Shown here: positions 53,033 through 63,773 of the stretch, piece after piece
Position numbering within the stretch: position 1 is the first letter of the stretch
How the letters are laid out: each line of letters begins with the position of its first letter
Origin: Segatella baroniae DSM 16972 = JCM 13447
Lineage (GTDB): Bacteria; Bacteroidota; Bacteroidia; Bacteroidales; Bacteroidaceae
Direction: 5' to 3'
NCBI RefSeq assembly: GCF_000426585.1
Contig: NZ_AUFQ01000003.1
Span: 124,001 to 188,000 of the forward strand
DNA length: 64,000 bases
Program-made: the position numbers and the translations under genes
The notes under the pieces: model-generated
What the model was told of the DNA's origin: nothing
Seen by the model: only the letters and a program-made list of their open reading frames with translations
Databases searched by the model: none

Positions 53033-53137
53033 TCCGCCCAGGCAACCGACGGCCTTTTGTCTCCCCGCGGGCATGCAAGCACCGGCACCTTGTGGCCTCC
53101 AAACTTGGTGCAAAAAGCAAAGCGGGCACCCATAGGC

Positions 53138-53168
53138 TTGCCAAAGTGCAAAAAAAGCAGTACTTTTG
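53138..53168 (+). promoter_or_regulatory. Predicted promoter of the ABC-F leader
   Basis: TTG at 53138-53140, 20 nt spacer, TACTTTTG at 53161-53168. It points toward the ABC-F gene, 330 nt away. Confidence 0.6.
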
Positions 53169-53244
53169 CACCGAAAATAAAAGTAAGAGAAATTATTAAC
53201 AATCGTTTCACAATTCCAAACTTGGCTTCCTCATTCCGTGTTTA

Positions 53245-53328
53245 ATGGATGACGGTTTCCAAAAGCTGCCTTTTCAGCTTGCAACAGCAGTGCTTTTCGT
53301 TTGTAAAAGCAGTGCTTTCAGAAGCTGA
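53245..53328 (+). CDS. Possible 27-codon upstream ORF in the ABC-F leader
   Basis: ATG at 53245 to TGA at 53326-53328. The peptide begins MDDGFQKLPFQLATAVLFVC. The stop codon falls inside the 14-bp hairpin at 53308-53338. Much of its coding sequence is array D, so the peptide may be incidental. Listed because ABC-F genes are often controlled by translated leaders. Confidence 0.25.
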   Translation: MDDGFQKLPFQLATAVLFVCKSSAFRS

Positions 53329-53375
53329 AAGCACTGCTCCGAGCGGGTAAAAGGGCTCCTGTTGGAAACGGACAG
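53266..53375 (+). repeat. Degenerate 22-nt tandem array D
   Basis: Units begin at 53266, 53288, 53310, 53332 and 53354, exactly 22 nt apart. The units at 53288 and 53310 both start CAGTGCTTT; units 53288, 53310 and 53332 end in AAAG. Units 53310 and its flanks form a perfect 14-bp hairpin (53308-53321 and 53325-53338) with the loop AAG. The following unit at 53354 is weak. Confidence 0.75.
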
Positions 53376-53492
53376 GCATGCTTTGCCGCGCATCGGGCGG
53401 TGCTGCGGCTGCCACCGGCTTCGCAACGTGCTCGACGAAGGCCGGCAGCAAGCGGATGGCGGAGGCTGAAATGGCTTGTGAAACATCAATAA

Positions 53493-55121
<1,629 letters not shown>

Positions 55122-55172
55122 AAAGAGGCAGCCAATGGCACGGATTTTGTAATATGACATTGAAAAAACATT

Positions 55173-55763
55173 ATGGACAAAGCTATGGATAAAGAGAATA
55201 TCGACAAGCGGGATATGGATGATGTGAAAGGGTCGGAGGATGTGAACGTTTCCAATGATGTGGAAGCGGAGACACAGGCTCCGGACATTGATGACAAAAC
55301 GTCAGATGCGGTTGCCGATGAAGCGATGGAGAAACTGAAGGAGGAAAACGCACAGTTGAAAGACCAACTGTTAAGGAAAATCGCAGAGTTCGACAACTAT
55401 CGTAAGCGCACGATCAAGGAGAAGGAGGAACTTCGCCTGAACGGTGGCGAGAAGGCGGTCGACGCCATATTGCCCGTTCTGGACGACTTCGAACGGGCGC
55501 TGGGCGACAAGAGCGACGATCCAGATGCGATAAGAGCCGGCGTAGAGATGATTTACAACAAGTTCATCAAAGTGCTTGAGGGCTTGGGCGTAAAGAAAAT
55601 CGCCACCGACGACGTGGATTTCGACGTAGATTATCACGAAGCCATAGCCATGGTTCCGGGCTTGGGGGACGAAAAGAAAGGCAAGGTAATCGATTGTGTC
55701 CAAAATGGTTATATGATGAATGACAAAGTGATTCGTCATGCAAAGGTGGCTGTCGGTCAATAA
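55173..55763 (+). CDS. grpE: Nucleotide exchange factor GrpE
   Basis: 196 residues. It releases ADP from DnaK. An acidic disordered N-terminus (1-50) leads to the coiled-coil (LKEENAQLKDQLLRKIAEFD) and RKRTIKEKEEL, then the beta domain with the conserved YHEAIAMVPG near 155. Second ATG at 55185 is also possible. dnaJ follows after 15 nt. Confidence 0.96.
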   Translation: MDKAMDKENIDKRDMDDVKGSEDVNVSNDVEAETQAPDIDDKTSDAVADEAMEKLKEENAQLKDQLLRKIAEFDNYRKRTIKEKEELRLNGGEKAVDAILPVLDDFERALGDKSDDPDAIRAGVEMIYNKFIKVLEGLGVKKIATDDVDFDVDYHEAIAMVPGLGDEKKGKVIDCVQNGYMMNDKVIRHAKVAVGQ

Positions 55764-55778
55764 ATAGCTTTTCAGTTT

Positions 55779-56936
55779 ATGGCAAAACGTGATTATTACG
55801 AAGTCTTGGGCGTCGACAAGTCTGCGTCGGATGATGAAATAAAGAAAGCATACAGGAAGATTGCAATAGCCAACCACCCTGACCGCAATCCCGGAAATAA
55901 AGAAGCAGAGGACAAGTTCAAAGAGGCCGCAGAGGCCTACGATGTTCTCCACGACCCTCAAAAACGCCGCCAATACGACCAGTTCGGCTTCAGCGGCCCG
56001 CAAGGGAGCGGCTTTGGCGGCTTCAGTGGCGGCGGCATGGACATGGACGACATCTTCTCGATGTTCGGCGACATCTTTGGCGGACGCGGCGGATTCTCCG
56101 GCTTTGGCGGCTTTGGCGGAGGAGGTCGGGGCCAAGTGTATCGGGGAAACGACCTGCGCTTGAAGGTAAGGCTGTCGCTGCTTGAAATCTCTACGGGAGT
56201 CACCAAGAAATTCAAGGTGCGCAAGGACATCGCTTGCGACCATTGTCATGGCAGTGGCGCCGAAGCCGGCAGCGGAACCGAGACCTGCCCCACCTGTCAT
56301 GGACACGGCGTTGTCGTCAGGTCTGTCCGCACCATGCTCGGCACGATGCAGACACAAACAGAATGCCCGACTTGTCATGGCGAAGGAACCGTCATCAAGA
56401 ACAAGTGCAAGCATTGTGGAGGCTCCGGCGTCGTGAAAGGTGAAGAAGTTGTTGAAATAAAGATTCCCGCCGGAGTGGCCGAAGGAATGGTCGTGAACGT
56501 GCCGGGTAAAGGCAACGCCGGTGCCCACAACGGTGTCAACGGCGACATTCAAGTGCTCATCGAGGAAGAAGCCAACGACACTTTCGTGAGAGACGGGCAG
56601 GATGTCGTTTACAACTTGCTGCTGGATTTCCCGACGGCTGCGCTTGGAGGCGATGTCGAGATTCCGACAATAACGGGCAACAAGGTTAAGATAAAGATTG
56701 AATCGGGAACGCAACCCGGGAAGACCTTGCGTTTGCGACACAAAGGTTTGCCGGCCGTTCAGGGCTACGGCTCGGGTGTCGGCGACTTGGTTGTCAACAT
56801 CAGCGTGTTTGTTCCCAAGACCCTGGCCAAGGATGAGAAGGAAAAGATAGAAGGATTCAGAGACAGCGACAACTTCAAAGGTGACGCTGTGACCAAGGAA
56901 TCCATATTCAGCAGATTCAAGAATTACTTTAATTGA
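55779..56936 (+). CDS. dnaJ: Chaperone protein DnaJ
   Basis: 385 residues, type I DnaJ. The J-domain has HPD in [12 protein letters not shown] near residue 33. A Gly/Phe-rich region spans about 72-115. The zinc-binding domain has four CxxCxGxG motifs ([32 protein letters not shown]) near 153-215, followed by the substrate-binding barrel. Co-transcribed with grpE; dnaK is not in the window. folC starts 6 nt after its stop. Confidence 0.97.
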   Translation: MAKRDYYEVLGVDKSASDDEIKKAYRKIAIANHPDRNPGNKEAEDKFKEAAEAYDVLHDPQKRRQYDQFGFSGPQGSGFGGFSGGGMDMDDIFSMFGDIFGGRGGFSGFGGFGGGGRGQVYRGNDLRLKVRLSLLEISTGVTKKFKVRKDIACDHCHGSGAEAGSGTETCPTCHGHGVVVRSVRTMLGTMQTQTECPTCHGEGTVIKNKCKHCGGSGVVKGEEVVEIKIPAGVAEGMVVNVPGKGNAGAHNGVNGDIQVLIEEEANDTFVRDGQDVVYNLLLDFPTAALGGDVEIPTITGNKVKIKIESGTQPGKTLRLRHKGLPAVQGYGSGVGDLVVNISVFVPKTLAKDEKEKIEGFRDSDNFKGDAVTKESIFSRFKNYFN

Positions 56937-56942
56937 CCCGCC

Positions 56943-58238
56943 ATGTCATACGAGGAAACAATTGAGTATTTGTTTAAGAGCACCCCTGTCTTCGAGCATG
57001 TGGGTGCTTCTGCTTATAAGGAGGGTCTGGACAACACCCGGGCGTTAGACGAGTTCTTCGGTCATCCCCATCGGAAATACAAAACGATTCACGTTGCGGG
57101 AACAAACGGCAAAGGTTCTTGTTCGCACACTTTGGCCGCAATCCTTCAAACGGCAGGCTATAAGGTAGGTTTGTATACAAGTCCGCACCTCGTAGATTTC
57201 AGGGAGCGAATAAAGGTTGATGGAAGGTGTGTGGAAGAATCGTATGTCGTTGATTTTGTAGAGGCGTACCGCCCCCTCTTCGAACCTTTGCATCCCAGCT
57301 TTTTCGAACTGACGACCGCCATGGCATTCAAGTATTTTGCCGACACGCAGGTGGATATAGCCGTCATTGAAGTGGGGCTCGGCGGTCGGCTTGACTGCAC
57401 CAACATCATCATGCCGATATTGTCCGTCATCACGAATATCAGTCTTGACCATGTGAGTTTCTTGGGGAATACGCTGGAGAAGATTGCTGGAGAGAAAGCC
57501 GGCATCATCAAACCGAATGTTCCGGTTGTGATAGGAGAAAGCAATTCCGCGACCATCCCGATTTTCCTACAAAAGGCGCAAGCCGTAAATGCCCCCATTG
57601 TGTTTGCCGAAGACAAGCCGCATCGCATGGTGGTCTCTTCACAGGCGGCAGAGACTGGCGGACGTTTTTATGAGTTGTCGAGTGGACGACGGGCGTTCGG
57701 CGACTTGATGGGCGATTATCAGGAAGCCAACATGAACACCACATTGGTGGCTGCCATGGAACTAAGGCGGCAAGGAGTGGTCGAGACTGACGAACCTGTC
57801 ATCCAAGGCATGTCCAACGTCGTGAAACTTACAGGACTACTGGGACGTTGGCAGTGTCTCAACAAAAGGCCCTATGTCGTTTGCGACACAGGGCATAATT
57901 CCGGAGGATGGAACTATCTGTCTCGGCAGATGGCACGTCAACCCAACAAGACGAAACGTATCGTTTTCGGCATGGTCGACGACAAAGATTTGGATGCAGT
58001 GATGTCCATGCTCCCACATGACGGGATTTTCTATTGGACGCAGCCTTCCACACATAGGGCTTTTCCCGTGGAGGAAGTGGCAGCCTGTGGCGGGCGGCAT
58101 GGCTTGAGAGGAGTCGTCTTTCACGACGTAATGAGCGCCTACCGGCAGGCGTTTGCGGATGCAGACGCTGAAGATTTTGTTTTCGTAGGCGGGAGCAGTT
58201 ACGTCGTTGCGGATTTGTTGTCCGGTCTACAGCCATAG
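56943..58238 (+). CDS. folC: Bifunctional folylpolyglutamate synthase/dihydrofolate synthase
   Basis: 431 residues, normal length. A Mur-ligase-type enzyme adding glutamate to dihydropteroate and folates. The ATP loop VAGTNGKGSCSHTLAAIL lies near residue 46, EVGLGGRLDCTNIIMP near 143 and VITNISLDHVSFLG near 161 follow. The C-terminal ligase domain begins near 295. It is 6 nt behind dnaJ. Confidence 0.95.
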   Translation: MSYEETIEYLFKSTPVFEHVGASAYKEGLDNTRALDEFFGHPHRKYKTIHVAGTNGKGSCSHTLAAILQTAGYKVGLYTSPHLVDFRERIKVDGRCVEESYVVDFVEAYRPLFEPLHPSFFELTTAMAFKYFADTQVDIAVIEVGLGGRLDCTNIIMPILSVITNISLDHVSFLGNTLEKIAGEKAGIIKPNVPVVIGESNSATIPIFLQKAQAVNAPIVFAEDKPHRMVVSSQAAETGGRFYELSSGRRAFGDLMGDYQEANMNTTLVAAMELRRQGVVETDEPVIQGMSNVVKLTGLLGRWQCLNKRPYVVCDTGHNSGGWNYLSRQMARQPNKTKRIVFGMVDDKDLDAVMSMLPHDGIFYWTQPSTHRAFPVEEVAACGGRHGLRGVVFHDVMSAYRQAFADADAEDFVFVGGSSYVVADLLSGLQP

Positions 58239-58345
58239 AAACAGCTCTTCAGCGGTCAAATTATTACTACTTTATTTGTGGCTTTCGTTTTTTTTCAGTT
58301 ACTTTGCAGCAAAATCGTAAATCTAAAAAATAAGTACTAAACAAT

Positions 58346-59440
58346 TTGATGATGAACACGATGGATAAAAAATACATCTGCGGTTTGAAACGGAGCGATT
58401 TTCAAACCACCGTTGATCACAAAGAAACGGATCTTTTTGTTTTAAGTAATGCACAGGGCAATGAAGTCGCTATCACGAACTATGGCGGAGCTGTTGTCGC
58501 CCTGATGGTTCCAGACAAAAATGGAGTGAAAGCCAACGTCATCCAAGGGCACGACAACATTCAGGATGTAATGGATTCTCCCGAGCCTTTCCTGTCGACG
58601 TTGATCGGCCGCTATGGAAACAGGATTTGCAAAGGCAAATTCAAGTTGCATGGAAAGGAATATCAATTGGGAATCAACAACGGCCCCAACCACCTCCATG
58701 GGGGTCCTAAAGGTTTCCATGCCAGAGTGTGGGATGCTCAGATGATGAATGAGCAGACGCTGGTACTCCATTATGTAAGTGCTTATGGCGAGGAAGGTTA
58801 TTCCGGAGAATTGAAAACCACCGTGGTGTACACCTTCACGGACGACAACGAACTGGTGATAGAATATTTGGCCACGACGAACAAGAAAACAATCATCAAT
58901 TTGACACACCATGGCTTCTTCTCTTTGTCAGGCATAGCGACCCCTACTCCATCAATTGAAAACATGATATGTGAAATCAATGCGGACTATTATATCCCAA
59001 TAGATGAGAATAGCATTCCGACAGGCGAGATTCTTAAAGTAGACAAGACCCCATTCGATTTCCGTAAACCCAAAGCCATTGGACAGGATATAGATTCTGA
59101 CAATGAACAGATAAAGTTTGGTGCAGGCTACGACCATTGTTTTGTTTTGAACAAGGATGAAGAAGGTGAATTGAGTTTCGCCGCCAAAGTTACCGACCCC
59201 GAGAGTGGCAGAGTGATGGAAGTCTATACGACAGAGCCTGGTGTCCAGATCTATACCGACAATTGGGCAACGGGCTACAAGGGACAGTTCGGCGCGACAT
59301 TCCCGAAGCGCAGCGCCATCTGCATTGAAGCACAACACTTCCCCGACTCCCCCAATCATACGTATTTCCCCTCTGTCGTGTTGGAACCCAACATGCAATA
59401 CAAGCAGAAAACGGTATATAAGTTTTGCGTAGCAGATTGA
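58346..59440 (+). CDS. galM: Aldose 1-epimerase (galactose mutarotase)
   Basis: 364 residues, starting MMNTMDKKY; any of three Met codons could initiate. It interconverts alpha and beta hexopyranoses. The catalytic His is expected in NLTHHGFFSLSG near residue 190 and the Glu in the C-terminal segment near AICIEAQHFPDSPNHTYFP (about 330). NRICKGKFKLHGKEYQLGIN near 90 is a family signature. No signal peptide. The sugar transporter gene follows after 52 nt. Confidence 0.95.
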   Translation: MMMNTMDKKYICGLKRSDFQTTVDHKETDLFVLSNAQGNEVAITNYGGAVVALMVPDKNGVKANVIQGHDNIQDVMDSPEPFLSTLIGRYGNRICKGKFKLHGKEYQLGINNGPNHLHGGPKGFHARVWDAQMMNEQTLVLHYVSAYGEEGYSGELKTTVVYTFTDDNELVIEYLATTNKKTIINLTHHGFFSLSGIATPTPSIENMICEINADYYIPIDENSIPTGEILKVDKTPFDFRKPKAIGQDIDSDNEQIKFGAGYDHCFVLNKDEEGELSFAAKVTDPESGRVMEVYTTEPGVQIYTDNWATGYKGQFGATFPKRSAICIEAQHFPDSPNHTYFPSVVLEPNMQYKQKTVYKFCVAD

Positions 59441-59492
59441 CCGACCGCTACACATCATTAAGAAAATCATCAAATTATAATTAAAACCCAAT

Positions 59493-60803
59493 ATGGAAAA
59501 TCAGACAAAACAAAATGGAAGCATAATCGCCATCATCACAATGATGTTCCTTTATGCCATGATTTCATTCGTTACAAACCTGGCTGCGCCAATCGGCGTC
59601 ATCTGGAAAAACGCGTTTGCGGGCGGTAGTGCAAACACAGTTGGAATGCTCGGCAATGCCATGAACTTCCTGGCATATTTGTTCATGGGCATTCCCGCCG
59701 GCAAACTCTTGACCAAGATTGGCTACAAGAAGACAGCCATGATAGGTATCGCAGTTGGCTTTGTCGGCGTATTGACCCAGTTCATCTCCGGCACGGTGGA
59801 CGCAAAGGTGCCTGGCTTTAGCGTCTATCTGTTGGGAGCGTTTGTGTCGGGCTTCTCCGTCTGCATATTGAACACCGTCGTAAACCCCATGCTGAACCTT
59901 CTTGGAGGTGGCGGAAACAGGGGGAACCAGTTGAACATGATAGGTGGAACGCTCAATTCTCTCTCCGGAACCCTGACTCCACTGTTCGTTGGTGCTTTGA
60001 TCGGTACTGTCACGGCTTCGACAAAGATGGTTGACGTGAACCTCGTGCTCTACATCGCCATGGCTGTTTTTGCCGCTGCATTTGTAATCTTGAGCTTCAT
60101 TCCCATTTCCGACCCGGACAAGGGAAAGGTCACAAAGGACACCGTGTTCGAGCATAGCCCTTGGGCTTTCCGCCATTTCACCTTGGGCGTTATCGCCATC
60201 TTTGTGTATGTAGGTGTTGAAGTGGGCATTCCCGGCACATTGATTTATTATCTCAGCGACCAGACAAACGCCGGTGCCGGTTTGGCAGGAAATGCTGTCG
60301 CAATTGCCGGCTCCGTTGCGGCAACCTACTGGTTCCTGATGTTGGTAGGCCGCTTCTGCTCAAGTTTCATCGCAAACAAAGTTTCAAGCAAGGCCATGAT
60401 GACGATAGCGACTTCTGTTGCCATGGTTCTCATCTTGTTGGCAATCTTCTTGGGCAAGAGCGTCACCGTTTCCATGCCGGTATTCTCCGGCTCGTCGTTT
60501 GACACCGTAGTGGTTCCTATTGCAGCCGTTCTTTTGGTTCTTTGCGGTCTTTGCACTTCCATCATGTGGACTTCCATCTTCAACCTGGCCACAGAAGGCT
60601 TGGGAAAATACACCGCAGCGGCAGCCGGTATCTTTATGATGATGGTTGTTGGCGGCGGCCTGCTCCCGCTTCTTCAAAACTTCATCGCAGACAATGCAGG
60701 CTACTTGATTTCCTATATCGTTCCTCTGATTGCAATCGCCTATATGTTCTTCTATGCGATTGTGGGATGCAAGAACGTGAACAAGGATATTCCCGTAGAA
60801 TAA
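59493..60803 (+). CDS. MFS sugar transporter, FucP/GluP-like
   Basis: 436 residues with about twelve membrane helices. The start TMMFLYAMISFVTNLAAPIG and the loop FMGIPAGKLLTKIGYKKTAM near residue 67 are major facilitator signatures, and the overall layout resembles the glucose/galactose and fucose porters of Bacteroidota. Its place behind galM supports hexose uptake. The precise sugar is not determined by sequence. Confidence 0.85.
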   Translation: MENQTKQNGSIIAIITMMFLYAMISFVTNLAAPIGVIWKNAFAGGSANTVGMLGNAMNFLAYLFMGIPAGKLLTKIGYKKTAMIGIAVGFVGVLTQFISGTVDAKVPGFSVYLLGAFVSGFSVCILNTVVNPMLNLLGGGGNRGNQLNMIGGTLNSLSGTLTPLFVGALIGTVTASTKMVDVNLVLYIAMAVFAAAFVILSFIPISDPDKGKVTKDTVFEHSPWAFRHFTLGVIAIFVYVGVEVGIPGTLIYYLSDQTNAGAGLAGNAVAIAGSVAATYWFLMLVGRFCSSFIANKVSSKAMMTIATSVAMVLILLAIFLGKSVTVSMPVFSGSSFDTVVVPIAAVLLVLCGLCTSIMWTSIFNLATEGLGKYTAAAAGIFMMMVVGGGLLPLLQNFIADNAGYLISYIVPLIAIAYMFFYAIVGCKNVNKDIPVE

Positions 60804-60821
60804 TTTAAGAACGAACATAGG

Positions 60822-60860
60822 GCCTCTTGCATGTCTTACGATGTGCAAGAGGCTTTTTTT
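60822..60860 (+). terminator. Terminator after the sugar transporter gene
   Basis: Perfect 10-bp stem GCCTCTTGCA/TGCAAGAGGC (60822-60831, 60844-60853) followed by seven T. Confidence 0.9.
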
Positions 60861-61002
60861 GTGGTTGTTCTTTTGTCAATGTCCGTCATACAATCCCAGT
60901 AAGGCGCATATTGCCTGCGTGAATCAATGTTAATATGGTATGGATTCGCGAGGGGAATGTATGAAAAACATATACAATAAGCAAATAACTAAAGAAATCA
61001 GT

Positions 61003-61032
61003 TGGCTCTATAAATAATAAATAGTATATTTG
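61003..61032 (+). promoter_or_regulatory. Predicted promoter of transketolase
   Basis: TTG at 61003-61005, 19 nt spacer, TATATTTG at 61025-61032. Leader about 25 nt. Confidence 0.7.
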
Positions 61033-61063
61033 CAATATTAAGAACACTAAGTTATGACCTTTT

Positions 61064-63097
61064 ATGGCAATGGAAAGTACAACATCAATGAATCTCGCAG
61101 CAGATAATATACGCATTTTAGCTGCTTCCATGGTTGAGAAAGCAAAGTCAGGCCACCCCGGTGGAGCGATGGGTGGTGCAGATTTTATCAATGTATTGTT
61201 TGCTAAGTTCCTTGTTTATGATCCGGAAGATCCTGAATGGAGTGGACGGGATCGTTTCTACCTTGACCCTGGACACATGTCTCCAATGCTATACTCCGCT
61301 TTGGCTTTGCAGGGAAGATTCTCCCTCGAAGAACTGCAGCAGTTCAGGCAGTGGGGCTCCCCTACTCCAGGTCACCCGGAGCGTGACATTGCCAGAGGCA
61401 TAGAAAACACTTCCGGGCCATTGGGACAGGGACATGCCTTTGCCGCAGGTGCCGCCATTGCGGAGAAATTCCTGGAAGCACGGTTGGGAAAGACCGTCAT
61501 GCAGCATAAGATATACGCCTATATTTCGGATGGCGGCATTCAGGAAGAAATATCCCAAGGCGTCGGACGTCTTGCCGGAACGCTTGGACTGAACAATCTT
61601 ATCATGTTCTATGACTCCAATGACATTCAGTTGTCTACAGAGTGTGGTGCTGTCATGGCCGAAGACACGGCCGCCAAGTACCGGGCGTGGAATTGGAATG
61701 TCCTCACCATCAACGGCAACAATCCGGAAGAAATAAGCCAGGCACTTCGTGCCGCCCAACAGGAAGAAAGCAGACCTACACTCATTATTGGCAACACGAC
61801 AATGGGCAAAGGCGCCTTGAAGGAAGACGGTACAAGTTACGAGCATAATATCAAGACACATGGCGCCCCACTTGGTGGCAATGCCTATGTCAATACGATA
61901 AAGAATCTGGGCGGCGACCCGACCAATCCCTTTGTCGTCTTCGATGAAGTGAAGGAACTTTATGCGCAACGTCGGTCCGAACTAAAGGAAATCGTTGCCG
62001 AAAGACGCAAGGAAGAAGAACGCTGGGCGCAAGCGAACCCCTCGCTGGCTACATTGAAAGCGCAATGGTTTGCCGGCAAGGCTCCGGTCGTTGATTGGAC
62101 GAAAGTTGAGCAAAAGTCAGGCGAGTCGACACGAGTCGCCAGCGCGGAATGCCTGAAAGTGCTGGCACAGCAAGTTCCCAATATGATTTGCGCCAGCGCA
62201 GACCTTTCCAATTCGGACAAGACGGATGGATTCCTGAAGCAGACGACCTCTTTGGTCAAGGATGATTTCAGCGGTGCATTCTTCCAGGCCGGCGTGTCGG
62301 AACTGACAATGGCCTGCATGTGCATAGGCATGATGCTCCACGGTGGTGTCATCGCCGCAATGGGTACATTCTTTGTATTCTCCGACTATATGAAGCCAGC
62401 CGTCCGCATGGCGGCCTTGATGCAAGTTCCTGTAAAGTTCATCTGGAGTCATGACTCGTTCAGGGTGGGCGAAGACGGTCCGACCCACGAGCCGGTAGAG
62501 CAAGAAGCCCAAATCCGACTGATGGAAAAATTGAAGAACCATCATGGATTGGACAGCCTCCGAGTGTTCCGTCCCGCAGATGCAGAAGAGACGACTCTGT
62601 GCTGGAAAATGGGAATGGAGAATGTGGAAACGCCGACAGCCTTCATCTTGTCGCGCCAAGGCATAGCCAATCTGCCTGCCGGGAATGATTATTCCGGCGT
62701 AGAGAAAGGCGCATACGTCGTTGCAGGTAGTGATGACAATCCCGATATCATATTGGTTGCGAGCGGCTCGGAGGTTTCCACTTTGGAGGCCGGCGCCCAG
62801 CTTCTCCGCCAGGACGGCGTAAAGGCGCGCATTGTAAGTTGCCCTTCCGAAGGCCTTTTCCGCAGACAATCGGAAGCCTATCAGCAGGAAGTCCTTCCCG
62901 AAGGAGTCAAGAAATTTGGGTTGACAGCCGGACTCCCCGTCACCCTCGAAGGCCTTGTCGGCACAGGAAAGGATTCCCGCATCTATGGGCTGACGTCGTT
63001 TGGGTTCTCCGCCCCGTTCAAAGTATTGAATGAAAAATTGGGTTATACTGGTGAAAATGTTTGCAAACAAGTGAAATCTTTCTTAGGTTTGCTTTAG
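61064..63097 (+). CDS. tkt: Transketolase
   Basis: 677 residues, normal length. A thiamine-diphosphate enzyme moving two-carbon units in the pentose phosphate pathway. KSGHPGGAMGGADFINVLF near residue 28 (His), TSGPLGQGHAFAAG near 113, and the ThDP fold Asp/Asn segment ISDGGIQEEISQGVGRL near 155 with IMFYDSNDIQLS near 185 are present. The transferase second half has THEPVEQEAQIRLM near 475. rpiB follows after 65 nt, which fits a pentose phosphate unit. Confidence 0.97.
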   Translation: MAMESTTSMNLAADNIRILAASMVEKAKSGHPGGAMGGADFINVLFAKFLVYDPEDPEWSGRDRFYLDPGHMSPMLYSALALQGRFSLEELQQFRQWGSPTPGHPERDIARGIENTSGPLGQGHAFAAGAAIAEKFLEARLGKTVMQHKIYAYISDGGIQEEISQGVGRLAGTLGLNNLIMFYDSNDIQLSTECGAVMAEDTAAKYRAWNWNVLTINGNNPEEISQALRAAQQEESRPTLIIGNTTMGKGALKEDGTSYEHNIKTHGAPLGGNAYVNTIKNLGGDPTNPFVVFDEVKELYAQRRSELKEIVAERRKEEERWAQANPSLATLKAQWFAGKAPVVDWTKVEQKSGESTRVASAECLKVLAQQVPNMICASADLSNSDKTDGFLKQTTSLVKDDFSGAFFQAGVSELTMACMCIGMMLHGGVIAAMGTFFVFSDYMKPAVRMAALMQVPVKFIWSHDSFRVGEDGPTHEPVEQEAQIRLMEKLKNHHGLDSLRVFRPADAEETTLCWKMGMENVETPTAFILSRQGIANLPAGNDYSGVEKGAYVVAGSDDNPDIILVASGSEVSTLEAGAQLLRQDGVKARIVSCPSEGLFRRQSEAYQQEVLPEGVKKFGLTAGLPVTLEGLVGTGKDSRIYGLTSFGFSAPFKVLNEKLGYTGENVCKQVKSFLGLL

Positions 63098-63162
63098 TTT
63101 CTATATGTATCAATGCCAGTTGCCATTACATATTATTATTAACCATAAATTCGTTAGAGCCT

Positions 63163-63609
63163 ATGGAAATTAAAACAGTCGGACTTGCCTGCGACCATGC
63201 AGGATTTCCATTGAAACAATTTGTTCTTGATTACCTTGAGAAGAAAGGGTATCCCGTGAAGGACTTCGGCACGTACAGTGATGAAAGCGTGGATTATCCA
63301 GACTTTGCGCATTCGTTGGCAGAGGCCATTGAAAGCGGAGAAGTCTATCCGGGCATTGCCATCTGCGGCAGTGGGCAAGGCATGGCCATCACCCTCAACA
63401 AGCATCAGGGCGTTCGTGCAGGATTGGCTTGGAACAAAGATATAGCTGAATTGATTCGCCAGCACAATGACGCAAACGTTCTGGTCATGCCAGGTCGGTT
63501 CATAGACAATCGCACGGCAGAGAGAATCATGGACGAATTCTTCAAAGCAACTTTCGAAGGAGGCCGCCACGAGCGCCGCATCAGAAAGATTGCATGCGAA
63601 ACAAAGTAA
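63163..63609 (+). CDS. rpiB: Ribose-5-phosphate isomerase B
   Basis: 148 residues from the ATG at 63163; an upstream in-frame start at 63061 was rejected because it lies inside tkt. Interconverts ribose-5-phosphate and ribulose-5-phosphate. LACDHAGFPLKQFV near residue 8, YPDFAHSLAEAIESGE near 45, and the catalytic Cys in GIAICGSGQGMAI near 66 are the family signatures, with the C-terminal Arg residues (HERRIRKI). Confidence 0.96.
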   Translation: MEIKTVGLACDHAGFPLKQFVLDYLEKKGYPVKDFGTYSDESVDYPDFAHSLAEAIESGEVYPGIAICGSGQGMAITLNKHQGVRAGLAWNKDIAELIRQHNDANVLVMPGRFIDNRTAERIMDEFFKATFEGGRHERRIRKIACETK

Positions 63610-63633
63610 TTATTTTATAGACAAAGTTATATT

Positions 63634-63670
63634 GGGGCGCATCAAACAAGATTGATGTGCCCCCTTTTTT
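63634..63670 (+). terminator. Terminator after rpiB
   Basis: 12-bp stem with one G-U pair (63634-63645, 63652-63663), 6-nt loop, then a run of six T. Confidence 0.88.
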
Positions 63671-63773
63671 GAGGCATATCCCCCACAGCTTGGCCATCTT
63701 GAGCCATCGGCCCGCCATGTTGCCGGCGCATGGGCAAGCATGTTCTTTTCTCAGATTCATAGGTATTCAGTGT

